This document shows, piece after piece, positions 1-6,806 of a DNA stretch of 18,472 bases (its first letter is position 1; each line of letters begins with the position of its first letter). The stretch is from BOG-908 sp964657885 (GTDB lineage: Bacteria > Pseudomonadota > Alphaproteobacteria > Acetobacterales > Acetobacteraceae). The translations under genes were made by a program, and so were the position numbers. The notes beneath the pieces were generated by a model, which saw only the letters and a program-made list of their open reading frames with translations, was not told the origin of the DNA and searched no databases. The DNA lies in contig CAZZWO010000041.1 of assembly GCA_964657885.1 (NCBI GenBank), forward strand, positions 1 through 18,472, in the 5' to 3' direction.

Positions 1-1
1 C

Positions 2-790
2 AAGGGCCTGGCTGCAGGGTTGCCGAAACCTGTCGCCGCGATGCTGGAAACCGTGTCGCAGAGCGGATCTAGCGTTACCAGTTCGGGCGCCAGCCAGGAA
101 CTGACGGACGCATGGCGCAGCAAGGTGTTGCCGCTGTGCACTGCGGCGTTCAACCGCTACCCGTTCGTAGCCGGCAGCACGGCCGACACACCGGTGGACG
201 ATTTCACCCGGCTGCTGGGTCCCGGCGGGTTGATGGACGTGTTCTTCAACGACAACCTTGCAGCGCTCGTCGATACCACGCAGACGCCGTGGCGCTGGCA
301 GTCCGCCGACCACGTGGCGCTGGGATTGTCGCCGAACACGCTGACGCAGTTCGAGCACGCGGCGCAGATACGTGATTCGCTGTTCAACGGCGCGCCGCAG
401 ATGTCGGTGAAGTTCGAGCTGGTGCCGGTATCCCTCGACCCGCACGTGCAGCGTGTCAGCATCGACATCGCCGGGCAGACGATGAAATACGATAACGGCC
501 CGACGGAATCGACGAGCTTCCAGTGGCCGTCGAACGGGCGGACGCTGATCCGCATCACCATGACACCCGCGGGCGGCGGCCACGAGACGGTGATCGAGAA
601 GAACGGTCCGTGGGCGCTGCTGCATGCGATGGATGCCGCACGGGTGGTGCCGAGCGGCCAGCCGGACAAGTTCCGGCTGATCTTCAGCTCGCCCCAGGGT
701 CAGGCGACGTTCGAATTGAACGCGAGCAGCGTACGCAATCCGTTCACCATGGGTGCGCTGCGGTCTTTCCGCTGCCCGGCCAAGCTGTGA
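2..790 (+). CDS. tssM: TssM (IcmF family) C-terminal part, 5' truncated
   Basis: C-terminal 262 residues of the T6SS inner-membrane protein TssM/IcmF. The frame is open to the left window edge, so the N-terminal transmembrane and NTPase-like parts lie outside. The family signature is visible: an FNRYPF segment, then LGPGGLMDVFF, then a W-R-W segment. The end of the protein reads FELNASSVRNPF followed by FRCPAKL, which matches the beta-rich periplasmic IcmF C-terminal domain. In the family this domain contacts the outer-membrane lipoprotein TssJ and holds the trans-envelope channel. A TTG at 20 is only an internal leucine codon, not a start. The TGA ends 41 bp before vgrG on the same strand. 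TssJ, TssK and TssL are not visible and may lie upstream. The identification is firm; only the extent is incomplete. Confidence 0.93.
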   Translation, partial: KGLAAGLPKPVAAMLETVSQSGSSVTSSGASQELTDAWRSKVLPLCTAAFNRYPFVAGSTADTPVDDFTRLLGPGGLMDVFFNDNLAALVDTTQTPWRWQSADHVALGLSPNTLTQFEHAAQIRDSLFNGAPQMSVKFELVPVSLDPHVQRVSIDIAGQTMKYDNGPTESTSFQWPSNGRTLIRITMTPAGGGHETVIEKNGPWALLHAMDAARVVPSGQPDKFRLIFSSPQGQATFELNASSVRNPFTMGALRSFRCPAKL

Positions 791-831
791 GGATGCGCAT
801 GCGCGCCATCTCCGGCACGAAAGGCAGTTAA

Positions 832-2724
832 GTGGCGGATCCGGCACCGGCCGAAAAACCCTATGCGTCGATCACCGTCAGCCCGCCGCCGGGCTTCGAC
901 CTGACGTTCGACGGGATCAATGTCTCGGACCATCTCGGCCGGCCGTTCGAGATCACGCTGGACGTGTCGGCGAACAAGGCGACCGGCGACCTGGTATCGC
1001 TGCTCGGCAGTTCGGTGACGGCGACTTTCGAACAATCCGACAAGAACCACACCAAGCGTTACTTCAACGGCATCCTGACCCGCATCGTCTATCTGGGCCT
1101 GACCGAAGGCGCATACCGCTACCACATCGAGTTGCGGCCGTGGATCTGGCTGCTGTCCCGCGTGCAGGACTGCCAGATATTCCAGAACAAATCGGCGTTC
1201 GACATCATCACGTCGGTTTTCCGCGATGCCGGGTTCTCGGACTTCGCCGACAAGCGGCAGAACTCCAGCGGCGACATCGTGCTGGAATACTGCGTGCAAT
1301 ACCGCGAAACCTCGCTCGATTTCGTGACGCGGCTGATGGAGCAGTTCGGCATCTACTATTTTTTCGAGCACGCAGACGGCAAGCACACGCTCAACCTCGC
1401 CGACGATACCAATTCGCACACCGCTTTGCCGTCCGCGATCCCCTACCATCGGGACGTGACCGAGAGCCGCACCGTCGATGACCACATCTGGTCGTTCAGC
1501 GCGGATTTGCGCCTGCAACCTGGAACGTTCACCTATCGGGACTACAACTTCACGACGCCTTCCGCCGACCTGACGGCCAAATCGATGAAGGTGGGCGCGC
1601 ATCCGCACGGCACGTCGGAGATCTACGACTATCCCGGACCGTACGACACGGTGGGCAATGGGCAGAAGCTGGCCGATGTGCGCATGCAGGATCTGGCGGC
1701 GCGGCGCCAGACGATGGGCGGCACCACGAATGCGCGCGGCATCCAGGCCGGCTGGAAATTCACCATGTCGCAGTTCGACGACACCACGATGAACCAGGCT
1801 TACCTGGTGACAGGAACCACCATTTCGCTGTCGATGGGCGAGAGCAAGTCGGGCACCGGCGGCGACCTGACCGACACCTATCGCTGTACGTTCGAGGCCA
1901 TACCGGGAACGCTGCCGTTCCGGCTTGATATGCGCACCAGGCGGCCGATGATCCGCGGGCCGCAGACCGCAAAGGTCGTGGGCGCAGCTGGCGACGAGAT
2001 CACCACCGACCAGTATGGCCGCGTGAAAGTGAAGTTCTACTGGGACCGCGGGCCGGCGCAGGACGACACCGCGTCGTGCTGGATACGGGTTTCGCAACTG
2101 GCGGCGGGCCAGGGTTTCGGCGGCGTGGCCATCCCTCGCGTGGGCGAGGAAGTTGTCGTCGAGTTCCTGGAGGGCAATCCCGACCGGCCGCTGATCACCG
2201 GACGGGTTTACAACGCAAACGTGACGGTGCCTTACCCGCTTCCCGACAACAAGACGCGCAGCACGATCAAGAGTAATTCGTCGCTCGGCGGCGGCGGCTT
2301 CAACGAATTGCGTTTCGAGGACAAGAAGGGCAGCGAGGAGGTGTTCCTGCAGGCGCAAAAGGATTTTACCCGGCTCGTCGTGCAGGGCAACGACAAGCAC
2401 ACGGTGCAGGTCGGCAACCACACCACCACGATCGACCAGGGCAACCACGAAACCACGGTGTCGCAGGGCAACCACAAGCTGACGGTGTCGGCGGGAAACC
2501 ACACGGTCAGCATCTCGGCGGGCGCCAGCAGCACCGAAGCGGCACAGTCGATCGAATTGAAGGTTGGTGGCAGCAGCATCAAGATCACCCCGTCGGGCGT
2601 GACCATCTCGTCGCCGCAGGTCTCCATCGAGGGGTCGGGCACCGCCGAGCTGAAGGGTGGCGAAGTGACCGTCAGCGCCGATGGCCCGCTGACCGTCAAG
2701 GGAGCTATGGTGGCGATCAACTGA
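832..2724 (+). CDS. vgrG: VgrG spike protein (TssI)
   Basis: Trimeric T6SS spike protein of 630 residues, which caps the Hcp tube and is expelled on firing. Residues about 10-340 are the gp27-like part (N-terminal beta domains, with FVTRLMEQFGIYYFFEH at the usual place). The gp5-like OB fold lies at about 380-465 (DQYGRVKVKFYWDR, CWIRVSQ, PRVGEEVVVEFLEGNPDRP, GRVYN). A beta-helical stalk follows, with four GNH repeats at residues 527-562. It ends at VKGAMVAIN with no C-terminal extension, so this is a structural VgrG with no fused effector. The PAAR tip is encoded separately at 6807. The GTG start at 832 follows a purine-rich AAGGCAG. Alternative starts further in would remove the first beta strand. 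It is followed 12 bp later by a tssC-like gene. Confidence 0.95.
   Translation: MADPAPAEKPYASITVSPPPGFDLTFDGINVSDHLGRPFEITLDVSANKATGDLVSLLGSSVTATFEQSDKNHTKRYFNGILTRIVYLGLTEGAYRYHIELRPWIWLLSRVQDCQIFQNKSAFDIITSVFRDAGFSDFADKRQNSSGDIVLEYCVQYRETSLDFVTRLMEQFGIYYFFEHADGKHTLNLADDTNSHTALPSAIPYHRDVTESRTVDDHIWSFSADLRLQPGTFTYRDYNFTTPSADLTAKSMKVGAHPHGTSEIYDYPGPYDTVGNGQKLADVRMQDLAARRQTMGGTTNARGIQAGWKFTMSQFDDTTMNQAYLVTGTTISLSMGESKSGTGGDLTDTYRCTFEAIPGTLPFRLDMRTRRPMIRGPQTAKVVGAAGDEITTDQYGRVKVKFYWDRGPAQDDTASCWIRVSQLAAGQGFGGVAIPRVGEEVVVEFLEGNPDRPLITGRVYNANVTVPYPLPDNKTRSTIKSNSSLGGGGFNELRFEDKKGSEEVFLQAQKDFTRLVVQGNDKHTVQVGNHTTTIDQGNHETTVSQGNHKLTVSAGNHTVSISAGASSTEAAQSIELKVGGSSIKITPSGVTISSPQVSIEGSGTAELKGGEVTVSADGPLTVKGAMVAIN
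2410..2517 (+). repeat. Four 9-residue GNH repeats in the VgrG stalk
   Basis: Four consecutive nine-codon units begin at residues 527, 536, 545 and 554. Each has the form x-G-N-H-x-x-[TS]-[VI]-[SD], for example QGNHETTVS. The spacing is exactly nine residues, which fits a register in the triangular beta-helix of VgrG. The following SSIKITPSGVTISSP continues the helix without the GNH signature. Confidence 0.85.
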
Positions 2725-2736
2725 GATGCCGGCACC

Positions 2737-4203
2737 ATGATCGAAACGGCCCTGGCCACCACGGACGATTTCACGGTGTTGTTGCGCCGTGCGCCGTCGC
2801 GCGATTTGGCGCCGGCCATGCCGCCGGAGTTGCCGCCGGACATGGTGGCCGCGCTTGGCACGCTGATCGAGGTTGCCGACCCGCGGATGCTGCGCGTTCG
2901 GCCGCGCCAGGCGATCGAGGCGGCATGTGCGGAAATCGATCGCAAGCTGACCGTGCAGATCAACGACATCCTGCACCACGACGAGTTCCAGGCGATGGAG
3001 GCGAGCTGGCGCGGCCTGTATTTCCTGGTGTCGAACACCGAAACCGGGCCGGAGCTGAAAGTCAAGCTGATCGACATCTCCAAGCGTGAGCTGATCCGCA
3101 CGCTGCGCAAATATCGCGGCACCGCGTGGGACCAGAGCCCGATCTTCAAGAAGGTGTATGAGGAGGAATACGGACAGTTCGGCGGCGAGCCGTTTGCCGT
3201 GCTGGTCGGCGATTACCAGTTCGACCACCGGCCGGAAGACGTGGCGCTGCTGTCGGACATGGCGATGATTGCGGCGGCAGCGCATGCGCCGTTCATCACC
3301 GGTGCGGCGCCCACGCTGATGCAGATGGACAGCTGGGCCGAGCTGGCCAACCCTCGCGACCTGACCAGGATCTTTCAGACGCCCGAATATACCGGCTGGC
3401 GGTCGCTGCGCGAGGCGGAGGATGCGCGTTATCTCGGCCTGTGCATGCCGCGCTTCCTGACGCGGCTGCCCTACGGCGCGGCGACCGACCCGACCGAGGC
3501 TTTCGCCTTCGAGGAGGACGCCGAAGGGCCCGACACCAGCACGTATGTCTGGGCGAATGCCGCCTATGCGCTGGCCGCGAACATGACGCGCGCGTTCGGC
3601 ACCTATGGCTGGTGCACGCGCATCCGCGGCATCGACAGCGGGGGCGTGGTGGAAGGCCTGCCCGTGCCGGTGTTCGCGACCGCCGACGGACAGACCGACC
3701 TTCGCGGCGTGATCGAGATCGCGTTGAGCGAGCGGCGCGAGGCGGATCTGGCGGGCAGCGGACTGATCCCGCTGGTACAGCGCAAAAATGAAGGTATCGC
3801 CGCGTTCATCAGCGCGCAAAGCCTGCAAAAGCCGGCGGTTTTCGAAGACGCGGCGGCCAGCGCCAACGCGGTGATCTCGGCGCGCCTGCCCTATCTGCTC
3901 GCATGCTGCCGGTTTGCGCATTTCCTGAAATGCATGGTGCGCGACAAGGTCGGGTCCAGCATGTCGCGCCCGCAATTGCAGCGCTGGCTGAACGGCTGGA
4001 TTTCCGGTTACGTGGATGGGTCGCCGGAATCGTCGTCCGACGACTGGAAAGCGACGCATCCGTTGCAGGAGGCACAGGTGACGGTGACCGACCGCGACGA
4101 TATGCCTGGCCAGTACGAGGCGAGGTTCTTCCTGCGCCCGCATTACCAGCTCGAAGGCCTCAGTGTCGCGCTGCGGCTGGTGTCGAGGCTGGCGGCGCCA
4201 TGA
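2737..4203 (+). CDS. Second TssC-like sheath protein (TssC paralogue, orphan of TssB)
   Basis: A 488-residue TssC/VipB/ImpD-family contractile sheath protein, clearly paralogous to the 493-residue TssC at 11424. Both share RGTAWDQSP, YEEEYGQFGGEPF, ELANPRDLT, FQTPEY, SLQKP, YVDGSPESS and HYQLEGL in the same order, so the sheath core is intact. The first ~70 residues differ: this copy starts MIETALATTDDF and is Pro/Ala-rich. In the family, TssB and TssC form the heterodimer that polymerises around the Hcp tube. Here no tssB lies beside it; the only tssB is 6.7 kb downstream. It follows vgrG by 12 bp and precedes two Hcp-family genes. From memory, Agrobacterium T6SS also has two TssC forms (TssC40, TssC41), so duplication has a precedent. 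It could co-assemble with TssB or TssC, cap the sheath, or be divergent and inactive. Confidence 0.93.
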   Translation: MIETALATTDDFTVLLRRAPSRDLAPAMPPELPPDMVAALGTLIEVADPRMLRVRPRQAIEAACAEIDRKLTVQINDILHHDEFQAMEASWRGLYFLVSNTETGPELKVKLIDISKRELIRTLRKYRGTAWDQSPIFKKVYEEEYGQFGGEPFAVLVGDYQFDHRPEDVALLSDMAMIAAAAHAPFITGAAPTLMQMDSWAELANPRDLTRIFQTPEYTGWRSLREAEDARYLGLCMPRFLTRLPYGAATDPTEAFAFEEDAEGPDTSTYVWANAAYALAANMTRAFGTYGWCTRIRGIDSGGVVEGLPVPVFATADGQTDLRGVIEIALSERREADLAGSGLIPLVQRKNEGIAAFISAQSLQKPAVFEDAAASANAVISARLPYLLACCRFAHFLKCMVRDKVGSSMSRPQLQRWLNGWISGYVDGSPESSSDDWKATHPLQEAQVTVTDRDDMPGQYEARFFLRPHYQLEGLSVALRLVSRLAAP

Positions 4204-4217
4204 ACACGGAGTGAGGG

Positions 4218-5000
4218 ATGGCTGCGGGTACCACCACCGAGATCCTGATGCAGTTCGTGCCCGAGAGCGGCCGTGCGCTGGAAGCCGAGTGCAACACCGT
4301 GCTGACCGGGGCCGACAAGCTGGCCAACCTGACGGTTTCGGGTTTTGCAAACGGCTTCGAGCAGAACCGCTACTTCCTTGTGGACACGTTCAAGTTCGGC
4401 ATCGCGCTGAGCGACAGCGAGACCGAGGCGCGCAACAAGGCATTGAAGGGTCTGGCCGACATTGCAGCCGGCAAGCCGGTGCCGCCGCATGTCCACGCCC
4501 ATGTGCAAAAGCATCTCGCCAACCCGCAAAACGCCGCCTCGGCGCAGGTGCAATCCTTCGCGCGCTGGCGCAGCGCCACCGACGATAGCTGGAAGCGCAA
4601 GAACGACCAGCAGCCCTACAACCCCAAGATCGACGAGTTCTCATTCACCCGGCGGATCGACAAATCCTCGATCGTGCTGTTCGATTATTGCTGCAAGCAG
4701 AAAAGCTTTCCGTACGCCAGCCTGGTGAAACGCAAGAGCGCGCCGGTGCCGCACTCCGACCTGCCATCGAATCAGTCCTATCTGAGGATCGACTTCAAGG
4801 ACGTGATGATCTCGAGCCTGAAGCTGAGCGACGACGACGTGGTGGAGGAAACCTGCACGTTCCACGCGAAAAGCATGCGCATCCAGTATTGGGCCGAAGC
4901 CTTCGAGGTAGCGACCCAGACAGACGGCGTGCTGTCTTACCTGAACACGGCGAAATGGGTGAGGACCGTGGTCGAAACCGCGCCTTCGGCAAATTCGTGA
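4218..5000 (+). CDS. Extended Hcp-family tube protein (TssD-like, 260 aa)
   Basis: Hcp-family protein, longer (260 residues) than typical Hcp (about 160-180). The Hcp core is recognisable from FSFTRRIDKSS (residues 141-151), the KRKSA loop, YLRIDFKDVMISS (188-200) and VVEETCTFHAKSMRIQY (208-224). The N-terminal strands align with the other Hcps of the window up to about residue 64 (FLVDTFKFGIAL). About 70 extra, mostly polar residues then separate the two halves (roughly 65-137). This insert holds an Ala/Lys helix-like stretch and an HVHAHVQKH segment. The start ATG follows GGAGTGAGGG at 4208-4217, and the gene lies 14 bp after the tssC paralogue. It may be a specialised tube ring, an Hcp with an internal cargo-binding insert, or an evolved Hcp. 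The function of the insert is unknown. Confidence 0.85.
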   Translation: MAAGTTTEILMQFVPESGRALEAECNTVLTGADKLANLTVSGFANGFEQNRYFLVDTFKFGIALSDSETEARNKALKGLADIAAGKPVPPHVHAHVQKHLANPQNAASAQVQSFARWRSATDDSWKRKNDQQPYNPKIDEFSFTRRIDKSSIVLFDYCCKQKSFPYASLVKRKSAPVPHSDLPSNQSYLRIDFKDVMISSLKLSDDDVVEETCTFHAKSMRIQYWAEAFEVATQTDGVLSYLNTAKWVRTVVETAPSANS

Positions 5001-5024
5001 TGATCCGGACCGGGAACGCGCTTC

Positions 5025-5576
5025 ATGGCTGAAGACAAAAGCTCCGACGTTCTGATGATGTTCACGCTGAAGGGCAAGCCGGTTCCGGCGTCATGCCAGA
5101 CCCAGTTCACCGCGGCCGCGCTGAAGGATCCCAACTCGCTCCTGTATGGTTTCAAGGAAGGCTGCTTCTTCGAGATCGAGGATATCGACCTCGACGTGAG
5201 CGGACCGTCCAGCGACGAGCAGACCACCGGGAAAAGCCGCCAGGGCGTGCAGTTGAGCGACATCTCGGTGACCAGGCAGATCGACAAGGCGTCGATGGTG
5301 CTGATGCAGTCGCTGATCGATGCCCAGGATTTCGACTCCGCCAGCATCGTGAAGCGGCGCGCCGTCGGCGGGTCGGCCGAGTCCGGCCAGCCCTATTTGC
5401 GATTCGACTTCAATGGCGTGCTGATCACCAAAATCAATTGGGCCGACCAGCACGTGGTCAAGGAGACGTGCACCTTCATCACCCGCGGCGTGCAGGTGCT
5501 GTATCGCCCGCAGAACGCCGACGGTTCGCTCGGTGTCGCCGCGCAGGCCGAATGGAAGATGTCCAAGTCGAGGTAA
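5025..5576 (+). CDS. hcp: Hcp-family tube protein (TssD-like, 183 aa)
   Basis: Hcp/TssD-family protein of normal length. Landmarks are FFEIEDIDLDVSG (residues 48-60), LSDISVTRQIDKAS (77-90), SASIVKRRA (105-113), YLRFDFNGVLITKI (124-137) and VVKETCTFITRGVQVLY (144-160). It ends with the PQNADGSLG tail also seen, as KPDGSQN, in the Hcp at 12936. Hcp forms hexameric rings that stack into the secreted inner tube and can carry small effectors in the lumen. It starts at an ATG 24 bp after the preceding extended Hcp gene and is the last gene of the first plus-strand block. The next gene is convergent, 21 bp away. It is one of three divergent Hcps here, so redundancy or ring specialisation is possible. 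Confidence 0.88.
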   Translation: MAEDKSSDVLMMFTLKGKPVPASCQTQFTAAALKDPNSLLYGFKEGCFFEIEDIDLDVSGPSSDEQTTGKSRQGVQLSDISVTRQIDKASMVLMQSLIDAQDFDSASIVKRRAVGGSAESGQPYLRFDFNGVLITKINWADQHVVKETCTFITRGVQVLYRPQNADGSLGVAAQAEWKMSKSR

Positions 5577-5579
5577 GGC

Positions 5580-5593
5580 GCGGTTCGAACCGC
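5580..5593. terminator. Candidate bidirectional hairpin between convergent genes
   Basis: Perfect 14-bp palindrome GCGGTTCGAACCGC, placed inside the 21-bp gap between the plus-strand Hcp stop (5574-5576) and the minus-strand stop (5598-5600). It could fold as a 5-bp stem with a TCGA loop in either transcript. No U-run follows on either side, so a classical intrinsic terminator is not established. The position, rather than the sequence alone, suggests a role at the transcript ends. Confidence 0.35.
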
Positions 5594-5597
5594 CCGG

Positions 5598-6710
5598 TTA
5601 GAAAGCCGCCTTCAGCACCGCGTTGGCATCGCACCCCATCAGGCACGGCGAAAGTGCCGCGGTGATGCCGAGCGCCGCGTTCAACTGCGCCGAGAGGCTG
5701 ACGACCGGCAAGCCCACCTGCAGCAGCGCCACTGCGGAAATCGCCGGGGCCTGCCACTTCAGCGACGCCACCGCCTGCGCGTTCAGCGACATGGCTATGC
5801 CGACCACTTCGGACGTGACGGCGCTTGTCGGGCAGAACGGCAGGCTGGGCAGCATGGCCAGGATGGCGGCCAGCAGGCCGGGCGCCGACAGGCTGATGCC
5901 GAAACTTGCGGACAGGCTCGGCAGCATCGCCGACAACCTTGCCGACACCATCGCCTGCACCGCCGGAAACCCGAGCGCGAGTGCGGAGATGTTCAGGCTG
6001 GCGGATAGCGATGCCACGGCGGACAGCGTCGCCGACAGGCTGGCCATCGCGCTGAGCGTGGCGGTGGGCAACGGCGGCAGGCTGATGGCGAGCATGGCGC
6101 GTATGGATGCCGACAATTCGGCCGAGAAATTGGCCTGCAGATCGAGGCCCAGCTGCATGCCGATGGCGATCAGCGGCAGCAGCGCACGCAATGCGCCGAG
6201 GAACGCGTTCCACGACGGCATGGCGGCGTAGGCGCCCGCGTTCAGGAACAGGCCCAGGCTGAGCGCCAGGCTGATCTGGTCGATCGCGAAGTTCAGCGAC
6301 GCGAGCTGCATCCAGCCCATGCCGAAACCCAGCCCGACATTCAGCCCCGCCGACAGCGATGCGGAAAGGCTCGCGGAAAGCCTGGCGCTCAGCGTGGCGG
6401 CGATGCGGGCGAACATGCTGGCCTGCGCGCTGACCAGCAGGTCCAGTCCGAACTGCGCCATCACCTCGGCGCGCAGGCTGGCGATGGCCGACACCGTCGC
6501 CATCGCTTCAGCCCGCATGCTCAGGGTTGGCAAGGCGATGTCGAGCCATGCGGGGTTCGGCGAGAACGGCGCGGCGGGCAAGCCGCGCGCGCCCAGCCAC
6601 GCGGAAAGCGAAAGGGCGAGCTGCGCGTTCGGCAGCGCCGGTAGCGTAACGTTCAACGACGGCAAGGCCAGGTTCAGCGGCGTCAGCGCAGTCTTGCAAA
6701 AGCAGCCCAT
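5598..6710 (-). CDS. Unrecognised Ala/Leu/Ser-rich low-charge repeat protein (370 aa)
   Basis: I do not recognise this family. The start chosen is the ATG at 6708-6710, with GGAG five bases upstream. A longer open frame to 6911 would run back through the PAAR gene and adds Arg-rich sequence, so it is unlikely. The 370-residue product has 79 Ala, 71 Leu and 47 Ser (53%). It has about 20 charged residues (3 Lys, 8 Arg, 5 Asp, 4 Glu), no His, and Cys at 3, 5, 293, 356 and 360. There are two LSAx tracts (residues 107-127 and 219-239) and several hydrophobic stretches (about 141-161, 171-191, 276-292, 323-339), but no export signal peptide. Leucines are mostly CTG, as in neighbouring genes, supporting real coding. 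It sits between an Hcp gene and the PAAR gene, transcribed oppositely to both. The composition suggests membrane-active amphipathic or hydrophobic helices; a T6SS effector or membrane accessory is inference only. Confidence 0.72.
   Translation of the reverse strand: MGCFCKTALTPLNLALPSLNVTLPALPNAQLALSLSAWLGARGLPAAPFSPNPAWLDIALPTLSMRAEAMATVSAIASLRAEVMAQFGLDLLVSAQASMFARIAATLSARLSASLSASLSAGLNVGLGFGMGWMQLASLNFAIDQISLALSLGLFLNAGAYAAMPSWNAFLGALRALLPLIAIGMQLGLDLQANFSAELSASIRAMLAISLPPLPTATLSAMASLSATLSAVASLSASLNISALALGFPAVQAMVSARLSAMLPSLSASFGISLSAPGLLAAILAMLPSLPFCPTSAVTSEVVGIAMSLNAQAVASLKWQAPAISAVALLQVGLPVVSLSAQLNAALGITAALSPCLMGCDANAVLKAAF
5994..6056 (-). repeat. LSAx repeat tract, C-terminal copy
   Basis: Encodes residues 219-239 of the Ala/Leu/Ser-rich protein. 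Leucine recurs in the order LSAMAS, LSAT, LSAVAS, LSAS, alternating 6- and 4-residue spacing. At DNA level it reads on the plus strand as recurring GCCGACAG/GCGGACAG-like units. Confidence 0.7.
6330..6392 (-). repeat. LSAx repeat tract, N-terminal copy
   Basis: Encodes residues 107-127. LSAR, LSAS, LSAS and LSAG follow at an exact four-residue period, after which LNVG and LGFG keep the leucine spacing. Such spacing puts leucines on one slowly rotating face of a helix. Confidence 0.75.
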
Positions 6711-6722
6711 CGCGGCTCCAAT

Positions 6723-6762
6723 CGTCCGCAGCCGGACGCCTGACCGGACATTTCGGTCCGGT
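6723..6762. promoter_or_regulatory. Tandem inverted repeats between divergent genes (candidate operator)
   Basis: Two adjacent dyads lie in the 96-bp divergent intergenic region 6711-6806. The first is CGTCCG-CAGC-CGGACG (6723-6738). The second is ACCGGAC-ATTTCG-GTCCGGT (6743-6762). Together they give four GTCCG/CGGAC half-sites at 6724, 6733, 6745 and 6756. They lie 13-52 bp from the start codon of the minus-strand gene and 45-84 bp from the PAAR start. Either a regulator-binding site or RNA hairpins in the 5' leaders would fit; the sequence alone cannot choose. Confidence 0.4.
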
Positions 6763-6772
6763 GCGGAAAGCC

Positions 6773-6778
6773 TATACT
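6773..6778 (+). promoter_or_regulatory. Candidate -10 element for PAAR transcript
   Basis: TATACT lies 28 bp upstream of the PAAR ATG and is the only clearly AT-rich hexamer in this otherwise GC-rich gap. No good -35 hexamer lies 16-18 bp upstream (that place holds part of the inverted repeat), so an activator-dependent promoter is possible. Low-certainty call. Confidence 0.25.
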
Positions 6779-6806
6779 TCGAACCGGCGCGGCAGGGAAA
6801 CAACCG

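Noticed and set aside
2410..2517. GNH repeats as a separate effector or CRISPR-like repeat
   Set aside because: They are in frame within the VgrG beta-helix, nine codons long with no spacers.
700..4350. Very long minus-strand open frame (over 1200 codons) opposite vgrG and the tssC paralogue
   Set aside because: The plus strand here holds clear VgrG and TssC families. The antisense product is Arg/His/Gly-rich low-complexity sequence typical of the complement of GC-rich codons, with no recognisable domain.
4218..5576. The two adjacent Hcp genes as one frameshifted gene
   Set aside because: Each has its own start region, full Hcp landmarks and its own stop; both cores are complete.
6693..6710. 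MGCFCK N-terminus as a eukaryote-type myristoylation/palmitoylation signal
   Set aside because: It resembles Src-family starts, but the fifth residue after Met is Lys where the consensus wants a small residue. Bacteria lack the enzyme, and a host target is unknown.
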